Assembly (NCBI GenBank): GCA_024195585.1
Contig: SWBL01000110.1
Span: 80,278 to 144,277, forward strand
Direction of reading: 5' to 3'
DNA length: 64,000 bases
Origin: Aureobasidium sp. EXF-3400
Lineage: Eukaryota; Ascomycota; Dothideomycetes; Dothideales; Saccotheciaceae
This document shows positions 45,317-56,018 of the stretch, piece by piece; position 1 is the stretch's first letter; each line of letters starts with the position of its first letter. The notes under the pieces are model-generated. The model was not told the origin of the DNA and made no database searches. It saw only the letters and a program-made list of their open reading frames with translations. Both the position numbers and the translations under genes were made by a program.

Positions 45317-47261
45317 ATGGTGAAACAATTCGGAAATGTCAACCTGATCGCTGCCATCGCTGTCATTGGTGGTGGCCTGTTCGGTTTTGACATCTCGTCG
45401 ATGAGTGCCATCATCGCTACCCAGGTATGTTTCAAGGTTTTTGCACTTTGAATTGGTGCTTACACAATGTCAGCCATACAAATGTTACTTCAACCAGCAA
45501 GGATTCAATGATGCCGGACAATGCGTTGGTCCCAAAGCCGACATCCAAGGTGGAATCACTGCTTCCATGGCCGGTGGCTCATGGCTCGCCGCTCTTTGTT
45601 CCGGTTATCTCTCTGATCGCCTCGGTCGTAAGTATTACTTCTCAATCTTGATAATGCAATCAACCCTGACTGTTCTCGTCTCGCACAGGCAAGATCGCAA
45701 TCCAGGTCGGAGCCGTCATCTGGGTCATCGGATGCATCATCGTTTGCGCTTCTCAGAACATCGCCATGCTCATCGTCGGTCGTGTGATCAACGGCTTCTG
45801 TGTTGGCATCTGTTCCGCCCAAGTTCCTGTCTACATTTCCGAGATTGCTCCTCCAAGCAAGAGAGGAAAGCTCGTCGGTGCACAGCAGTGGGCGATTACT
45901 TGGGGGAAAGGTTTTTGCTTACCAATTTTTTTGAACGACTACTAACCCATTACAGAATCATGATCATGTTCTACATAAGCTACGGATGCTCGTTCATTCA
46001 TGGAACTGGCGCTTTCCGTGCTCCTTGGGCCCTGCAGATGATCCCCGCCATCCTGCTCTTCTTCGGCATGATCTTCCTCCCTGAATCTCCCCGCTGGTTG
46101 GCATCCAAGGATCGTTGGGAAGAGACACGCGCAGTCCTTGCTCTCACCCATGGTCACGGCGATCCCGATAGTCCCTTCGTTATCCGCGAATTCGACGAAA
46201 TCAGAGAATGGATCAGAATCGAGTCTGAAGCTAAGAACGCCTCATACCTTGAGCTCATTCGTCCTCGAATGCTCAACAGAACCATCATCGGCGTGTTCAT
46301 GCAAATCTGGTCCCAGTTGACTGGCATGAACGTCATGGTAAGTTGGCTGCGCCTTCCCCAAAGTTTCCCAAACAACCCCCAAACATCACCGTACACCCGA
46401 AACGCATTATAAACATCCCCTTACACCAATACCACGCTAATCATGGCTCAAGATGTACTATATTACCTATGTATTCCAGATGGCAGGCTTGTCAGGAAAC
46501 AACCTTCTCGTCTCCTCATCCATCCAATATGTCATCAACGTCGTTATGACTGTTCCTGGACTGCTTCTGGTCGATCGCGTGGGCCGCCGTCTTCTACTTC
46601 TGATCGGAGCTGCTTTCATGGCCTTGTGGTTGTTCGCCAATGCCGGTATTCTCGGTGCATACGGAACTTACCCTGGTCCTGGTGGTGTCGGAGGCAACAC
46701 ACCTGAGGCTTCAACCGAAGTCACAGGCGCAGCATCCAAGGCTGTTATTGCTTGCTCATACCTCTTCGTTGCATCATACGCACCTACTTGGGGTCCTGTA
46801 CGTATCACCGATGGCTTCTTGCCTGCAGAACAATGGCTAATCATTCGTTTTAGGTCTCGTGGATCTACCCTTCGGAGATCTTCCCCAACCGCGTTCGTGG
46901 AAAGGCTACGGCTCTTGCCACTTCTGCAAACTGGGCTTTCAATTTCGCCTTGGGATACTTCGTTCCTCCTGCTTTCATCAACATCAGATGGCACACCTAC
47001 ATTGTCTTCGGTGTCTTCTGCGTTGCTATGTGGATCCACGTCTTCCTGTGCTTTCCTGAAACGGCCGGGAAACCGCTTGAGGAGGTCACTGCTATGTTCG
47101 AGGACCCCAACGGCATCCGCTACATCGGTACTCCTGCCTGGAAGACTCGTGCATCGACATCGGTCACATCTCGCCTCGAGAAAGGACAAGATCTCGAGAA
47201 GAAGCTCAGTGAGGAGGAGAAGCCCGAGACACATGAAGTTGCTCCCAAAGAGACCGTCTAA
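45317..47261 (+). CDS. Sugar-porter family (MFS) hexose transporter; intron 3 has a GA donor
   Basis: Six exons fit: 45317-45424, 45474-45627, 45689-45905, 45956-46337, 46453-46797 and 46854-47261, giving 537 residues. Sugar-porter marks are intact: GGGLFGFDISSMS in TM1, SDRLGRK between TM2 and TM3, PESPRWLA after TM6, the QLTGMN segment in TM7, VDRVGRR and PETAGKPLEEV at the end. The protein should carry hexoses or related sugars with protons across the plasma membrane. The intron at 45906-45955 has a normal branch (ACTAAC) and acceptor (TACAG), but its first bases are GA instead of GT. The nearby GT at 45911 would give an immediate TGA. The gene is therefore either spliced at a non-canonical site, mis-spliced, or recently damaged, unless the base call is wrong. 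Confidence 0.85.
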
Positions 47262-47718
47262 AGGGTACACAAGAACGTCTGACGAACGTGCATTGATATG
47301 AAGATGCAGACATAACTTTCTCGAGCACGAGGTTGCTTGACCGCACCGAAAGAGGTGCGATGTCCATACTGCATGACTTATAACCTCTAGTAATTACGAA
47401 TCATCTTCTTCCTACTTTGCTCGCACGAAACGTTCTGAACGTGACAATGTCAATGTTGTTGCTTGAACTTGGTGCCAAATGTCGAGGGTGCTGAGTTCGG
47501 GACAAAGGATCGTCAAAAGTCACTTCTAAATTGCTAGCCATGCGATAAACTCTGAAGTTGATGCGAGAACGGACTTATCAAGAACACTACTAGTAGAACT
47601 ATCATCGTCATGGAACGTCAAACATAACTGAAGGATAATGATGTATGAAAAGGGCAGCGTCCTTCCGAGGATTCAAATTAGGTACAGGCGAGCTTCATTA
47701 GAGCTTTGGATGTTCGAG
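47262..47718. other. Convergent intergenic region
   Basis: This lies between the stops of the sugar transporter (plus) and the thioredoxin-fold gene (minus). It should contain both 3' UTRs. No other feature was seen. Confidence 0.5.
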
Positions 47719-48450
47719 TCAAACAACATTCTTTTGCAGCCACTCCTCCCAGTCCTTCCTTGTGAAGCTGCTTGAGATGCTTGGTTCGTTGAGCCCCTGT
47801 GATTGAGATTAGTATACTGCGTGCCTCATCGAACTGTTTCATCTGTGCTTACATTAAACATAACAGTAGGCGAGACGTGGACGCCAACCAAACGACCAGC
47901 CTTGATAAGCAACTTCAGATCGTTGGTCACCTGGTTGCCCGAGTTCAAGCTTCCATCTGGACCAGGCTTGTCAGAGATCTCGAGCTGACTGTAGATCTTG
48001 CTCTCGTCCAGACCGACAGTAGCGGCAAGCTTGGCGAGACGCTTGTAAGTCTGGTTTCTGGTCTCGTTGACTACATTGACGTCGAAGTAATCGGTCTGCT
48101 TATCGAAAAGGGCAGCAGAGAAAGGCCAGAACTTGGAGGGATCAGCTCTCAGGACTGCAACGGCTGCCTCATGAACCAGAGTAGAGGAAGGGTGCCATGG
48201 CTGAATTTGCTGGCGGAAGATGACTTGCAGGTTGTTCGAGTACTTTTGCTCAATGATAGGTGCAACTTCTTTGTAGAAAGTATCAAACTGCTTCTTGGAG
48301 AAGGGACAGACATAGTCAAGGACTATACTCCATATAAGCATGAAAAGAGATCATCAGTCTGGCTCAGGGTCACATACATAGTTCCAGAGTGTGGTTGGAA
48401 CCGAGGCTGGTTGAGAGAGCCTGTCCGGCGAACTTGGGAGCAAGAGCCAT
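47719..48450 (-). CDS. DsbA-like thioredoxin-fold protein
   Basis: Three exons, 48378-48450, 47853-48322 and 47719-47796, with introns of 55 and 56 bp, encode 206 residues. LELFLDYVCPFSKKQFDTF gives the thioredoxin-fold beta-strand and a CPFS active-site motif, with one cysteine in place of CxxC. HVSPTVMFNG holds the cis-proline loop typical of the fold. The family includes DsbA/2-hydroxychromene-isomerase-like and glutathione-S-transferase-kappa relatives. The monothiol site suggests a glutathione-linked or non-redox role; the substrate is unknown. The start MALAPKFAGQ was chosen because it fits the family. However, the frame is open upstream for a further 150 codons, and splice signals allow a longer product starting near 49200. 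Confidence 0.8.
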
Positions 48451-49200
48451 GTCTGGTTCCGGTTGATGGATATTGGAACCTAAGGAGTTGCTTGAAACGC
48501 TTGGGTCTTGAGATACAGTACTGGGGACAGAAGAGATGGAAGCCGATGGCGGAGTAGGAGGACGCTCGAAATCTGGTGGAGGCTGCTTTGGATAGCCAAG
48601 TAGGTTTCCTGTCAAACGGGCGACGAGTGGTCTTTCTTCGGGATGTAAAGTATAGTAGAGGTCGGCGTTGGCTTTGTGAATGTCTTCTAAGCGCTTTCGT
48701 TCACGCTTTTCTATTGCCCGTTCTTGTTTCCGTTCCTGTTTTCGTTCTTGTTCTTGTTTGATGCGAGCCTGAGCTGCCTCTGATAGCGGAAAATCTGCCG
48801 GTACCGTTTCTATCACGCCGGTAGTGCGAATGTTCCTGTAGGACGAGAGGGATGATAAAGATGAACTTAGAAAGATGATGCGTGTTTGTGCAAGTAGGAT
48901 CAATGTTTATATCAAATCTACCCTCGTGGTTGACGAGCTCCAGCCCAGTAATGACGTGAGCGTCGGAGTTGACGGAGTTTAGGGAAGGAGCTCTCTCCGG
49001 CGGCATACAGATCTCTACGCCGAACATCACCATATTGACTGCTGGATAAACTTAGAACGTTTCCGAAAGAGACTGTAGGCTATCAAAGAGAACACGGCTG
49101 AGTCGTCTGCAGTTCGACAATAAAGTCTCTACAAAATTGCACAATTGGAATCTGGAAGAGAAATGTGTAAGCTTGGCATTTGTCGGATAAGAAAGTCCAT
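48451..49200 (-). other. Possible additional 5' exons of the thioredoxin-fold gene, or a separate small gene
   Basis: The frame of the thioredoxin-fold protein continues upstream without stop to 48903 and encodes a Lys/Arg/Glu-rich helix (KQERKQERAIEKRERKRLED), followed downstream by YYTLHPEERPLVARLTGN. It lacks an ATG of its own. Joining 49133-49200 (ATG at 49200), 48922-49038 and 48378-48835 with GT-AG introns of 94 and 86 bp keeps one frame and would give a 396-residue protein. A competing frame starting at 49034 reads convincingly for about 38 codons but then meets a stop. The segment overlaps the leader of the MutL gene on the opposite strand. Which model is real cannot be settled here. 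Confidence 0.35.
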
Positions 49201-49298
49201 AGATGTTCGCTAGCAACTCGCGTCCCGGCGCGTCTACCTTTGCCACACCATCTTCATTTTTGTACCATGGATGGAAAAGATATGGAATTTTTATGACA

Positions 49299-51848
49299 AT
49301 GTCGATACACGCTCTCCCACAGACGGCTGTACGCACCATCCGATCTGGCCAGGCCCTGACTGATCCTGTTTCTGTGGTCAAAGAACTCATTGATAACGCT
49401 CTCGACGCGCGAGCATCCAATATCGCTATCGAGATCTCGGCAAACACTCTCGACGTGATCCAAGTCAAAGACAACGGTCATGGAATCGCGCCCACCGATA
49501 GACCACTTGTGGCCAAGCCTTACTGTACCAGCAAACTCAAGGATGAAAAAGATCTTGCCCTTGTAGGTGCAACCTATCTCGGCTTTCGAGGTGAAGCCTT
49601 GAGCAGTGCATTGGAGATGAGTGATGAAATGACCATCACCACACGAGTTGAGGGTGAAAGTATTGCTACTGCTATCAAGCTATGTCAGATTGGCGATCCC
49701 GTTCAGGATCGTGCCACTCATCCACCCGGAACCACAGTTCGCATCGCCAACTTCTTGAAGAATCAGCCAGTGCGAAAGCAAGTCGCCTTGAAGGCTGCGC
49801 CCAAGACTTTGACAAAGATCAAGCAATTGTTGCAGTCTTACGCTTTTGCTAGACCAGCTACGAGGCTGTCATTAAAAGTCATCAAGGCCAAGAACGACAA
49901 GGATAACTGGACTTATGCACCAAAAGTCGGTGGCGGAATTGAAGACACAGCTTTCAAGGTTGTGGGAAAGCCTTGTGCTTCTCAATGCGCTTGGGTCGAA
50001 CTCGAGTACGAAGGTTTCACGGTACAAGCCTTTCTACCTCGCCCTGACGCACACGCTTTGAAGATCAGTGGTCTAGGACAGTACGTCTCGGTTAACGATC
50101 GACCTCTTACTTCGTCCCGAGGCATATCCAGACAGCTGGTCAGGATTTACAAGGAAAGCTTGAAAGAATCGTCATCACTCGGCGATGCCAAGGATCCTTT
50201 TCTATATCTCTCACTCTCGTGTCCACCTGGCAGCTACGATGCCAACATCGAGCCAGCAAAAGACGACGTTCTATTCGGTGACGTTGACAAAGTTGTGGAG
50301 GCTGTCAGAAGACTGATGTTGATCACTTATCCCGAGAAGGATGTCCCAGAAGAACCTACAAATGCTCGTGAGCCTAATAACGATAGTCGCGAGCTGTTTG
50401 CGACGCCAGCACCAGGAATAAGATCGAATAGAATCGAGCCAAAGGGCAACATGTATGATCTCGATGAAGACGACCTCACTCTGTTCATGGATTCGGTGGA
50501 TCAGCCCAGGAACGATGCTGTTGAGGAGGATGAGCAACCTGAGTCTATCAGAAGTGCCGCAGTGTCAAATCCTTGGATAGCTGCCAAGATGAACGCCTAC
50601 AGTAACAAGAAAACCAGCGTCAACATACAGCTTCTCACGCCGGCCAAGCAAGCGTCAAGTTCCACGCCTGAAGCAAGTTCACCGGCTCTCGGTACACATC
50701 GTCCACAGCAAGACACACCAGCATTACCGACACCTCGACAGTCGTCGCCTATGTTCGCTCCATCAGACGAGTCTGAGAGTGTTGGTCCTCGCCGAGTAAT
50801 AGGCCCGTCCAATCTTCCTCCTCCAGTACATCACATGTCACCAATGCGAGACAGCATTGAAGCCTTCGAATCCTCTCCCATACCCAACCGTATGACTCTT
50901 CCTCCACAGGCCTCCGAAGGCACCCCGTTAGAGATGATACCAGAGGCCGCACCAAGGAGACGGAGCCCTCCAAAACAGCAACGACAGTTCGTCAATAAAC
51001 CGTTCGTGTCACCGGTCGATCCTGAACGCGATGCATGGTTCCACTTTCCCGAATCGCAAACGTCGAGGCAATTCGCACGGAAGGGACGATCGCAAAGGCA
51101 AAGCGGAGCGGGTCTCGTTCCAAACGGAGAACCGTATTCTGCAAGTGCTACGCCTCCTCCCAACAACACAGACATTCGCGACTTCCTCGGTAGAGGCCGG
51201 GAACAGCAGTCTGCTACTCCCACGACCAACCCTACAGCAAACACAGACATCGAGAACGTCTCACTAGATGAAAGTCGCCGCGAGACGCAACCTGAGGGGT
51301 TCGTCAAGGCTAGTGAACTTGACCTCGCCAGCACTCAATTCATGCAACCTACGCGAGCAGCCACAACATCGAAACCCAGACGCCGCAGAACAACAGACGA
51401 GCGTGCATTGCAAGAGACGTCCGGCAACGTTAGAGCAAATGACGATGCAAGTGGCTCTGAGTATGAAGATCGTCCTCGTCGCCGTCGCACTGGAGAATCA
51501 GACCCAAAACGAGTGCGACGTATCAAGTCTTCGACCTTGCCACTCGAGAAAGTACCAGCAGATGCACAGACTCAGTCCTGGACTGCCAATCTGTCAGCAA
51601 CAGTCGACAGCCTGGCCGAGGAGCTGCAAAATATCGAGCCGGAAGGCACTTTCGTGGCGTGGAACGCACCTGCATTCGACACCGAAGGCAATGTGAAGAG
51701 ATGCTTTGCAGAAGGTGACGTGCAGCGCTGGACTCTTGTGGTCAGTCAAGCTTTGCTCAAGCTCGAGCCAGAAGGCGAACTGGTGCGCGATCTAGGTGAT
51801 GTGGTCAGGAATGCTATGAGCAGGTGGGGCTCAATTGCCTCTGTCTGA
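49299..51848 (+). CDS. mlh2: MutL-family mismatch repair protein, Mlh2/human-PMS1-like
   Basis: This is a single exon. The start MSIHALPQTAVRTIRSGQ at 49299 matches MutL N-termini and has A at -3; in-frame ATGs at 49203 and 49293 are possible alternatives. The product is 849 residues. GHKL ATPase motifs are intact: KELIDNALDA, DNGHGI and YLGFRGEAL in the first 110 residues. The transducer domain ends near residue 345. The rest is long and disordered. The C-terminal part lacks the DQHAxxExx endonuclease motif of Pms1/PMS2 and Mlh3. This points to the Mlh2 class, which pairs with Mlh1 and acts as an accessory factor in mismatch repair and limits gene-conversion tracts. Assignment among MutL paralogues is from motif content only. 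Confidence 0.8.
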   Translation: MSIHALPQTAVRTIRSGQALTDPVSVVKELIDNALDARASNIAIEISANTLDVIQVKDNGHGIAPTDRPLVAKPYCTSKLKDEKDLALVGATYLGFRGEALSSALEMSDEMTITTRVEGESIATAIKLCQIGDPVQDRATHPPGTTVRIANFLKNQPVRKQVALKAAPKTLTKIKQLLQSYAFARPATRLSLKVIKAKNDKDNWTYAPKVGGGIEDTAFKVVGKPCASQCAWVELEYEGFTVQAFLPRPDAHALKISGLGQYVSVNDRPLTSSRGISRQLVRIYKESLKESSSLGDAKDPFLYLSLSCPPGSYDANIEPAKDDVLFGDVDKVVEAVRRLMLITYPEKDVPEEPTNAREPNNDSRELFATPAPGIRSNRIEPKGNMYDLDEDDLTLFMDSVDQPRNDAVEEDEQPESIRSAAVSNPWIAAKMNAYSNKKTSVNIQLLTPAKQASSSTPEASSPALGTHRPQQDTPALPTPRQSSPMFAPSDESESVGPRRVIGPSNLPPPVHHMSPMRDSIEAFESSPIPNRMTLPPQASEGTPLEMIPEAAPRRRSPPKQQRQFVNKPFVSPVDPERDAWFHFPESQTSRQFARKGRSQRQSGAGLVPNGEPYSASATPPPNNTDIRDFLGRGREQQSATPTTNPTANTDIENVSLDESRRETQPEGFVKASELDLASTQFMQPTRAATTSKPRRRRTTDERALQETSGNVRANDDASGSEYEDRPRRRRTGESDPKRVRRIKSSTLPLEKVPADAQTQSWTANLSATVDSLAEELQNIEPEGTFVAWNAPAFDTEGNVKRCFAEGDVQRWTLVVSQALLKLEPEGELVRDLGDVVRNAMSRWGSIASV

Positions 51849-52348
51849 GCAAAGCACATGTTGTACTTTCCTTTTGTTTTTTCTTCGCTGTCCTTAGGAG
51901 GTTGCTTTGCTTCTTTTGCTGATGAGCCAGACTGTTTGCTTTATGATGCGACAGACTCATGGTGTCAAGGGGTTGCTTGTGTTCGGATGTTTTGCTGGTA
52001 TGATACCCCTGAGAGTTTAGCTAGAAGAGCTGATTTCCGATATGCTGTGATGTATGATAATGGCTGTATGTATATAATATTAATCATGTTGTCAGCAAGT
52101 CAGAGAAGTCGATATAATGATATTGCGCATATGATTCACCAAGCAGGAGGGATTTAACCACTTTCGAGATCTGCCACATACAAAAAGCAGATTCCTACAT
52201 GATCGAATGCAGAAGATCATGGAAGCCCAGGAGCATTTCCAGCCCGTTTTTCACGCTCTCAAGAAGTAATTGCGTAACGACTAAAACATTAGAAGTGGTA
52301 TAAGTCATCTCACTATCTTACAACACATCGTCTTCTTCACTCCCTCAT
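51849..52348. other. Convergent intergenic region
   Basis: This holds the 3' ends of the MutL gene (plus) and the ribosome recycling factor gene (minus). It is AT-rich near 52070-52130. No gene was seen. Confidence 0.45.
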
Positions 52349-53164
52349 CTAAGCATCCAGTGCCTTCTTAGCGGCATCCACAATCTTCTTGACTTCTTGC
52401 ACGCCCTTCTCGACAACTTTTTCCATTTGTGTGCCTGCCTTCTTCAAGTCATCCGGTCTCGCAGACTTGGCCAACTGCATAGCCCTCAACTTCTTCTGTT
52501 GCCCTTGTCTAGCATTTCTGACCAAGTTGTTTGCACCATCTCCTGCTTTTGCTGCTGCTGCAACGGCCTGCTTTCGCGACTCGGCGGTGGGTGGAGGGAT
52601 GGGGATATTGAGGAGGAGAGGGTTTTGGCCGGTGGGGTCGGCTTGGGGAGTGAGGTTTAGGTTTGCGGATTGGATTGATGAGGTGACGGGTTTGAGGTGC
52701 TGTTGTTGCGATATGGTTAGTTCTGGTTCCAAGCAAGGAAAGCGGTATTGAGAGATTCATACCTCCTGCTCGCCAACCACGACCTGCACAACTCTTCCCT
52801 TGGGCACTACTTGTGCTAGATCGCCGAGCTTCACAGGTCCACCTTGTTTGAGTTGTACGCGCAAACTCTCAAGTACTTGCGGGTTGAATCGTCCTCCCTG
52901 TCTCAATTGCGAGAGATCACTCTTCAGTTTCTCAACAGCATCGCTGATGTCTGCCTCCAAAGCGCTGAAATCGAAGGGGTCTTCTGAACCCGCTGTTGCT
53001 GCGTGGGAAGAGGAAGACGAGGACGAGTCAGCGCGTGAGGCTTCGCGTGCTGCTTTACCGCCTTTCTTGAATGTGGCAGGTGTGTTGGTGAAGGTGCGGA
53101 TGGTTGGTGTGTAGTTTGGTGTAGTGGCAGCGACCAGAGCTGAAGGGCTGCGAGTAGCTATCAT
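52349..53164 (-). CDS. rrf1: Mitochondrial ribosome recycling factor
   Basis: Two exons, 52763-53164 and 52349-52699, with a 63-bp intron, encode 250 residues. The N-terminus (MIATRSPSALVAATTPNYTPTIRT) is basic and hydroxylated, like a mitochondrial presequence. RRF features follow: QGGRFNPQVLESLRVQLKQG, then GDLAQVVPKGRVVQVVV, then NPLLLNIPIPPPTAESRKQ and RNARQGQQKKLRA. RRF splits mitochondrial ribosomes after termination together with EF-G2. Bacterial-type RRF has about 185 residues, so the extra length is presequence and linker. Confidence 0.9.
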
Positions 53165-54206
53165 TAGTTTTTGTAGAGAATCGATGCAAGAACGAAGCAA
53201 TATACCGGAAGCTACATTGTCTTGCGACAGCAATGTCACGCGACAGCAGACGTGAGCAAAGCAATTGTGTTGATCGTGTTGGTCGCATTCCGAAGGATAT
53301 GGTTGTTTCTGTTGCCGCAAATTGGAAACCTCGAAAGGCCGAATGTGGAAAGATGCTTGTGACGTCGGCACTGCCACGAGCCGAGACGTAACCCTGTCCT
53401 TCTATCAATCTTCAGGAGGCATCGACGGATCGACGAACGATCGACTGCCGCTGCAGAGACGAACATGCAAGCGCTCGGGACCGTCTTGCCAATCCAATTA
53501 GCTCGCAAACTAGTGTACACTTATGTCAGGAGGCTCAACCTCAACATGGATCACGATCGTCTTTCAAGGTCTAGGCAATGTTAAGAAAACGTTCCATCAA
53601 TGTATTGCAGAAGCTCATTAAAAGATTGTCTGACTGTGTACGCATGAGTAGCTCGGCCGTAAAGACTTGTGAGAAGAGAAAAGAAAGCAAATTCATACAC
53701 TCTGTAAAGACCCAAAGTGCAGAGGGCAAACTAAAATGACATGCGCCAAAAGAAGGGGACCTGTAACCTTCAATAAAAGCAAAAACCCATGGATTAGTGT
53801 CAAAGGGGGGCAAAAAGCAGTAACTCCATGACGAAGAATGTGATGGGTGGGGATATTTGTAAGAACACCAAATGAGAGAAGGCTCATGAGCCCAACAGTC
53901 GTAAACCAACAAGTTGAGGCACGCCGCCTTGTGAAAAATTCAAGTCGCTCGTGGGGAATCTTTTATGCGTGTGATGCAAACGCAGAAAAACACTTTCCCA
54001 CCAAACCTCCCAGCTTGCGCCGTGATTCATACCCTACCAATATGTCTTGTGTAGCAGGAAAAGATAACGCCAACCTGATGCCCGGAGTGTAATGAGAGGT
54101 TATGACTGTAACGCCTGGAGCGCCGCAATCCATGAAACCAAGGATTTAGATGCTAGAAAGATGAATCGTGTGTGATGACGGTGACTGAGAGGCTTAACAT
54201 GATAGA
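53165..54206. other. Intergenic region, no gene seen
   Basis: This is the promoter of the recycling factor gene and the 3' flank of the Whi3-like gene. The last 600 bp are AT-rich, consistent with a long 3' UTR. A minus frame at 53571-53912 has no family motif. Confidence 0.4.
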
Positions 54207-56018
54207 TCATCGTCCATTGTGTCCGTTGAGCGCGTTTTGACCGTTACCGTTGGTATAAGAGTTGCCGTTAAGAGAATGGTCCATGAAGCTGTTCATGCTG
54301 CCAAAGGTTGGTTGATATGCGTACTGACCGGATGAGAGGCTGCGATGAGGCTGAGAATAGCTGTTTGCGCCCTGCTGGGAATAGTTCTGAGGATTAATGC
54401 CTCTGTACTGAGGGGGATATCCACGAGCGGCGTTGTTCTGCAGGGTCTGTGGCCCGTGAGATTGCTGACCGTGGACGCCAGGGGGCATGAGACCAGGAGG
54501 AGGCCCTGCTGCGGTAGTGAATCCAGGAGGAGCACCCATACCATTGCCGAATCCAGATTGGCCTGGATGGGAACCCATCGCCGCGTGATTTCTGTTGTCG
54601 CTTCTGACACCCAGAGGGTTCTTTGAGAAGCTGACACGGATACCCCCCTTGTAACTGTTATGCAGCTGTACGCCGTATAACTCGTGAAGAGCATGAGATG
54701 CGTAAGAAGTGTCCTCAAACTCGACAAAACACATGGGACCGTTCTGTTTTGTACGGAAGCAAAGTCGCTTGAATCCTCTGCTCTTGGAAAACAGAGATTT
54801 CAACTCGTCCTCGCTAGTGTTGATGGGCAGATTTCCAACGTACAGAGTGTTGCAAGGGGGGTTCTGGTCAGCAGGGTTGGCAGGAGGATAATCGTGCTTC
54901 AGGTTCCTGTTCGAATAAGTGCCATTTGGGCCTCCAGCAGGGCCCCTGGTAGGAGTCGGCAAGGGTGGTGAGCGCACCGCTTGCGGAGAAGCGAAATTCG
55001 AACCCGGAGGAGAGCCCACGTAATTAGAGTAAGAGTGTCCATTCGTGGTACTGTGGTTGGTATCGAGAGAAAGGTTGCCAAATTGAGGGACAAAACTACT
55101 GTAGCTGGACGAGGGTTTGGGACCGTTTTGAGCATACCCAACCGGATCTTTCAGAAGCTCGCCAGTCTCATCGTCGTCGTTGCCGTCGTTGATGAGAGAC
55201 TTTCCCGAGATGCGGTTGTGATCACTGTAAGCGTTGGCAACCGGAGACTGAGGAGAAAAGAGTCCTTGAAGGCGATTGCTGCTGTCGGGAGCAGGGAACT
55301 CGTATGCATGTGCAGTGGAGATCAACGGAGATGTCAAAGGCGAAGTAATGCTCTGCGAGTTCATGCTTTGTGAGGCCTGAGAGCCAAGGTTCTGCTGGAA
55401 GCTGCTGGTGAAGCGAGAGGACTGACGACTCAGGGGATTTTCTGCTGAGATAGTCGTGCTGCTAGAGCCACCTGATGTGTTCTGCTGTCGTAATGCCGTT
55501 CCGTCGACAGTGTTGCGTCTCGAACCATTGTATGCAGATTGCGAATTAGGTATGAGTTCGACGATCATGGTTGTCGCTCCCTTGTCCATTGATTTTCCAT
55601 GAAGGTGCCTCTTTGCTTCCATAGCACCGGCTTCAGAGTGGAAGATGGCGAGAGCGCTGTGGAAGCCCGAGTCCTCCAAGCTGGTCGACTCGGATGGTTG
55701 CACAAACTTTGCTTCGTCGAGGTCAGTAGCAAAGAGGAGCATGCTTCTGAGCGCATCTTCGGTGAAATTGCGTGGCAGACGTCGAATGCGGATCATCCAT
55801 CTGGCTTGGGTTTCTGAAGGCTCCGAGTTTCTGTGGTTGTTACGTTTTTCCATGGTAGGCGACAGGCCTGGCAATTGAGGAAGAGTGTCCGGGCTCGTGA
55901 AAATACCTAGGGTCTTTGTGCCATTCGCTTGGCCTATGGGTGAGAGACTCCCAAGGTTGGGCAAGGTGGACATCCTCGAAGTTGGAGGGCTGTATCTCTT
56001 GGGGCGTGGATCGGCCAT
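54207..56018 (-). CDS. Whi3/Cip2-like RNA-binding protein with two RRMs
   Basis: This is a single exon of 603 residues. RRM1 is at about 74-156 ([20 protein letters not shown]). RRM2 is at about 390-468 with RNP motifs LYVGNL and GPMCFVEF, and it ends in [10 protein letters not shown], characteristic of the Whi3 group. The linker is Ser-rich and the C-terminus is rich in Gly, Pro, Gln and Asn ([19 protein letters not shown]). In budding yeast Whi3 binds CLN3 mRNA and delays Start; in filamentous fungi relatives place cyclin transcripts in droplets. The low-complexity tail suits phase separation. An AG just before the ATG (TTATAGGCAATG on the coding strand) hints at a leader intron. Confidence 0.85.
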   Translation of the reverse strand: MADPRPKRYSPPTSRMSTLPNLGSLSPIGQANGTKTLGIFTSPDTLPQLPGLSPTMEKRNNHRNSEPSETQARWMIRIRRLPRNFTEDALRSMLLFATDLDEAKFVQPSESTSLEDSGFHSALAIFHSEAGAMEAKRHLHGKSMDKGATTMIVELIPNSQSAYNGSRRNTVDGTALRQQNTSGGSSSTTISAENPLSRQSSRFTSSFQQNLGSQASQSMNSQSITSPLTSPLISTAHAYEFPAPDSSNRLQGLFSPQSPVANAYSDHNRISGKSLINDGNDDDETGELLKDPVGYAQNGPKPSSSYSSFVPQFGNLSLDTNHSTTNGHSYSNYVGSPPGSNFASPQAVRSPPLPTPTRGPAGGPNGTYSNRNLKHDYPPANPADQNPPCNTLYVGNLPINTSEDELKSLFSKSRGFKRLCFRTKQNGPMCFVEFEDTSYASHALHELYGVQLHNSYKGGIRVSFSKNPLGVRSDNRNHAAMGSHPGQSGFGNGMGAPPGFTTAAGPPPGLMPPGVHGQQSHGPQTLQNNAARGYPPQYRGINPQNYSQQGANSYSQPHRSLSSGQYAYQPTFGSMNSFMDHSLNGNSYTNGNGQNALNGHNGR

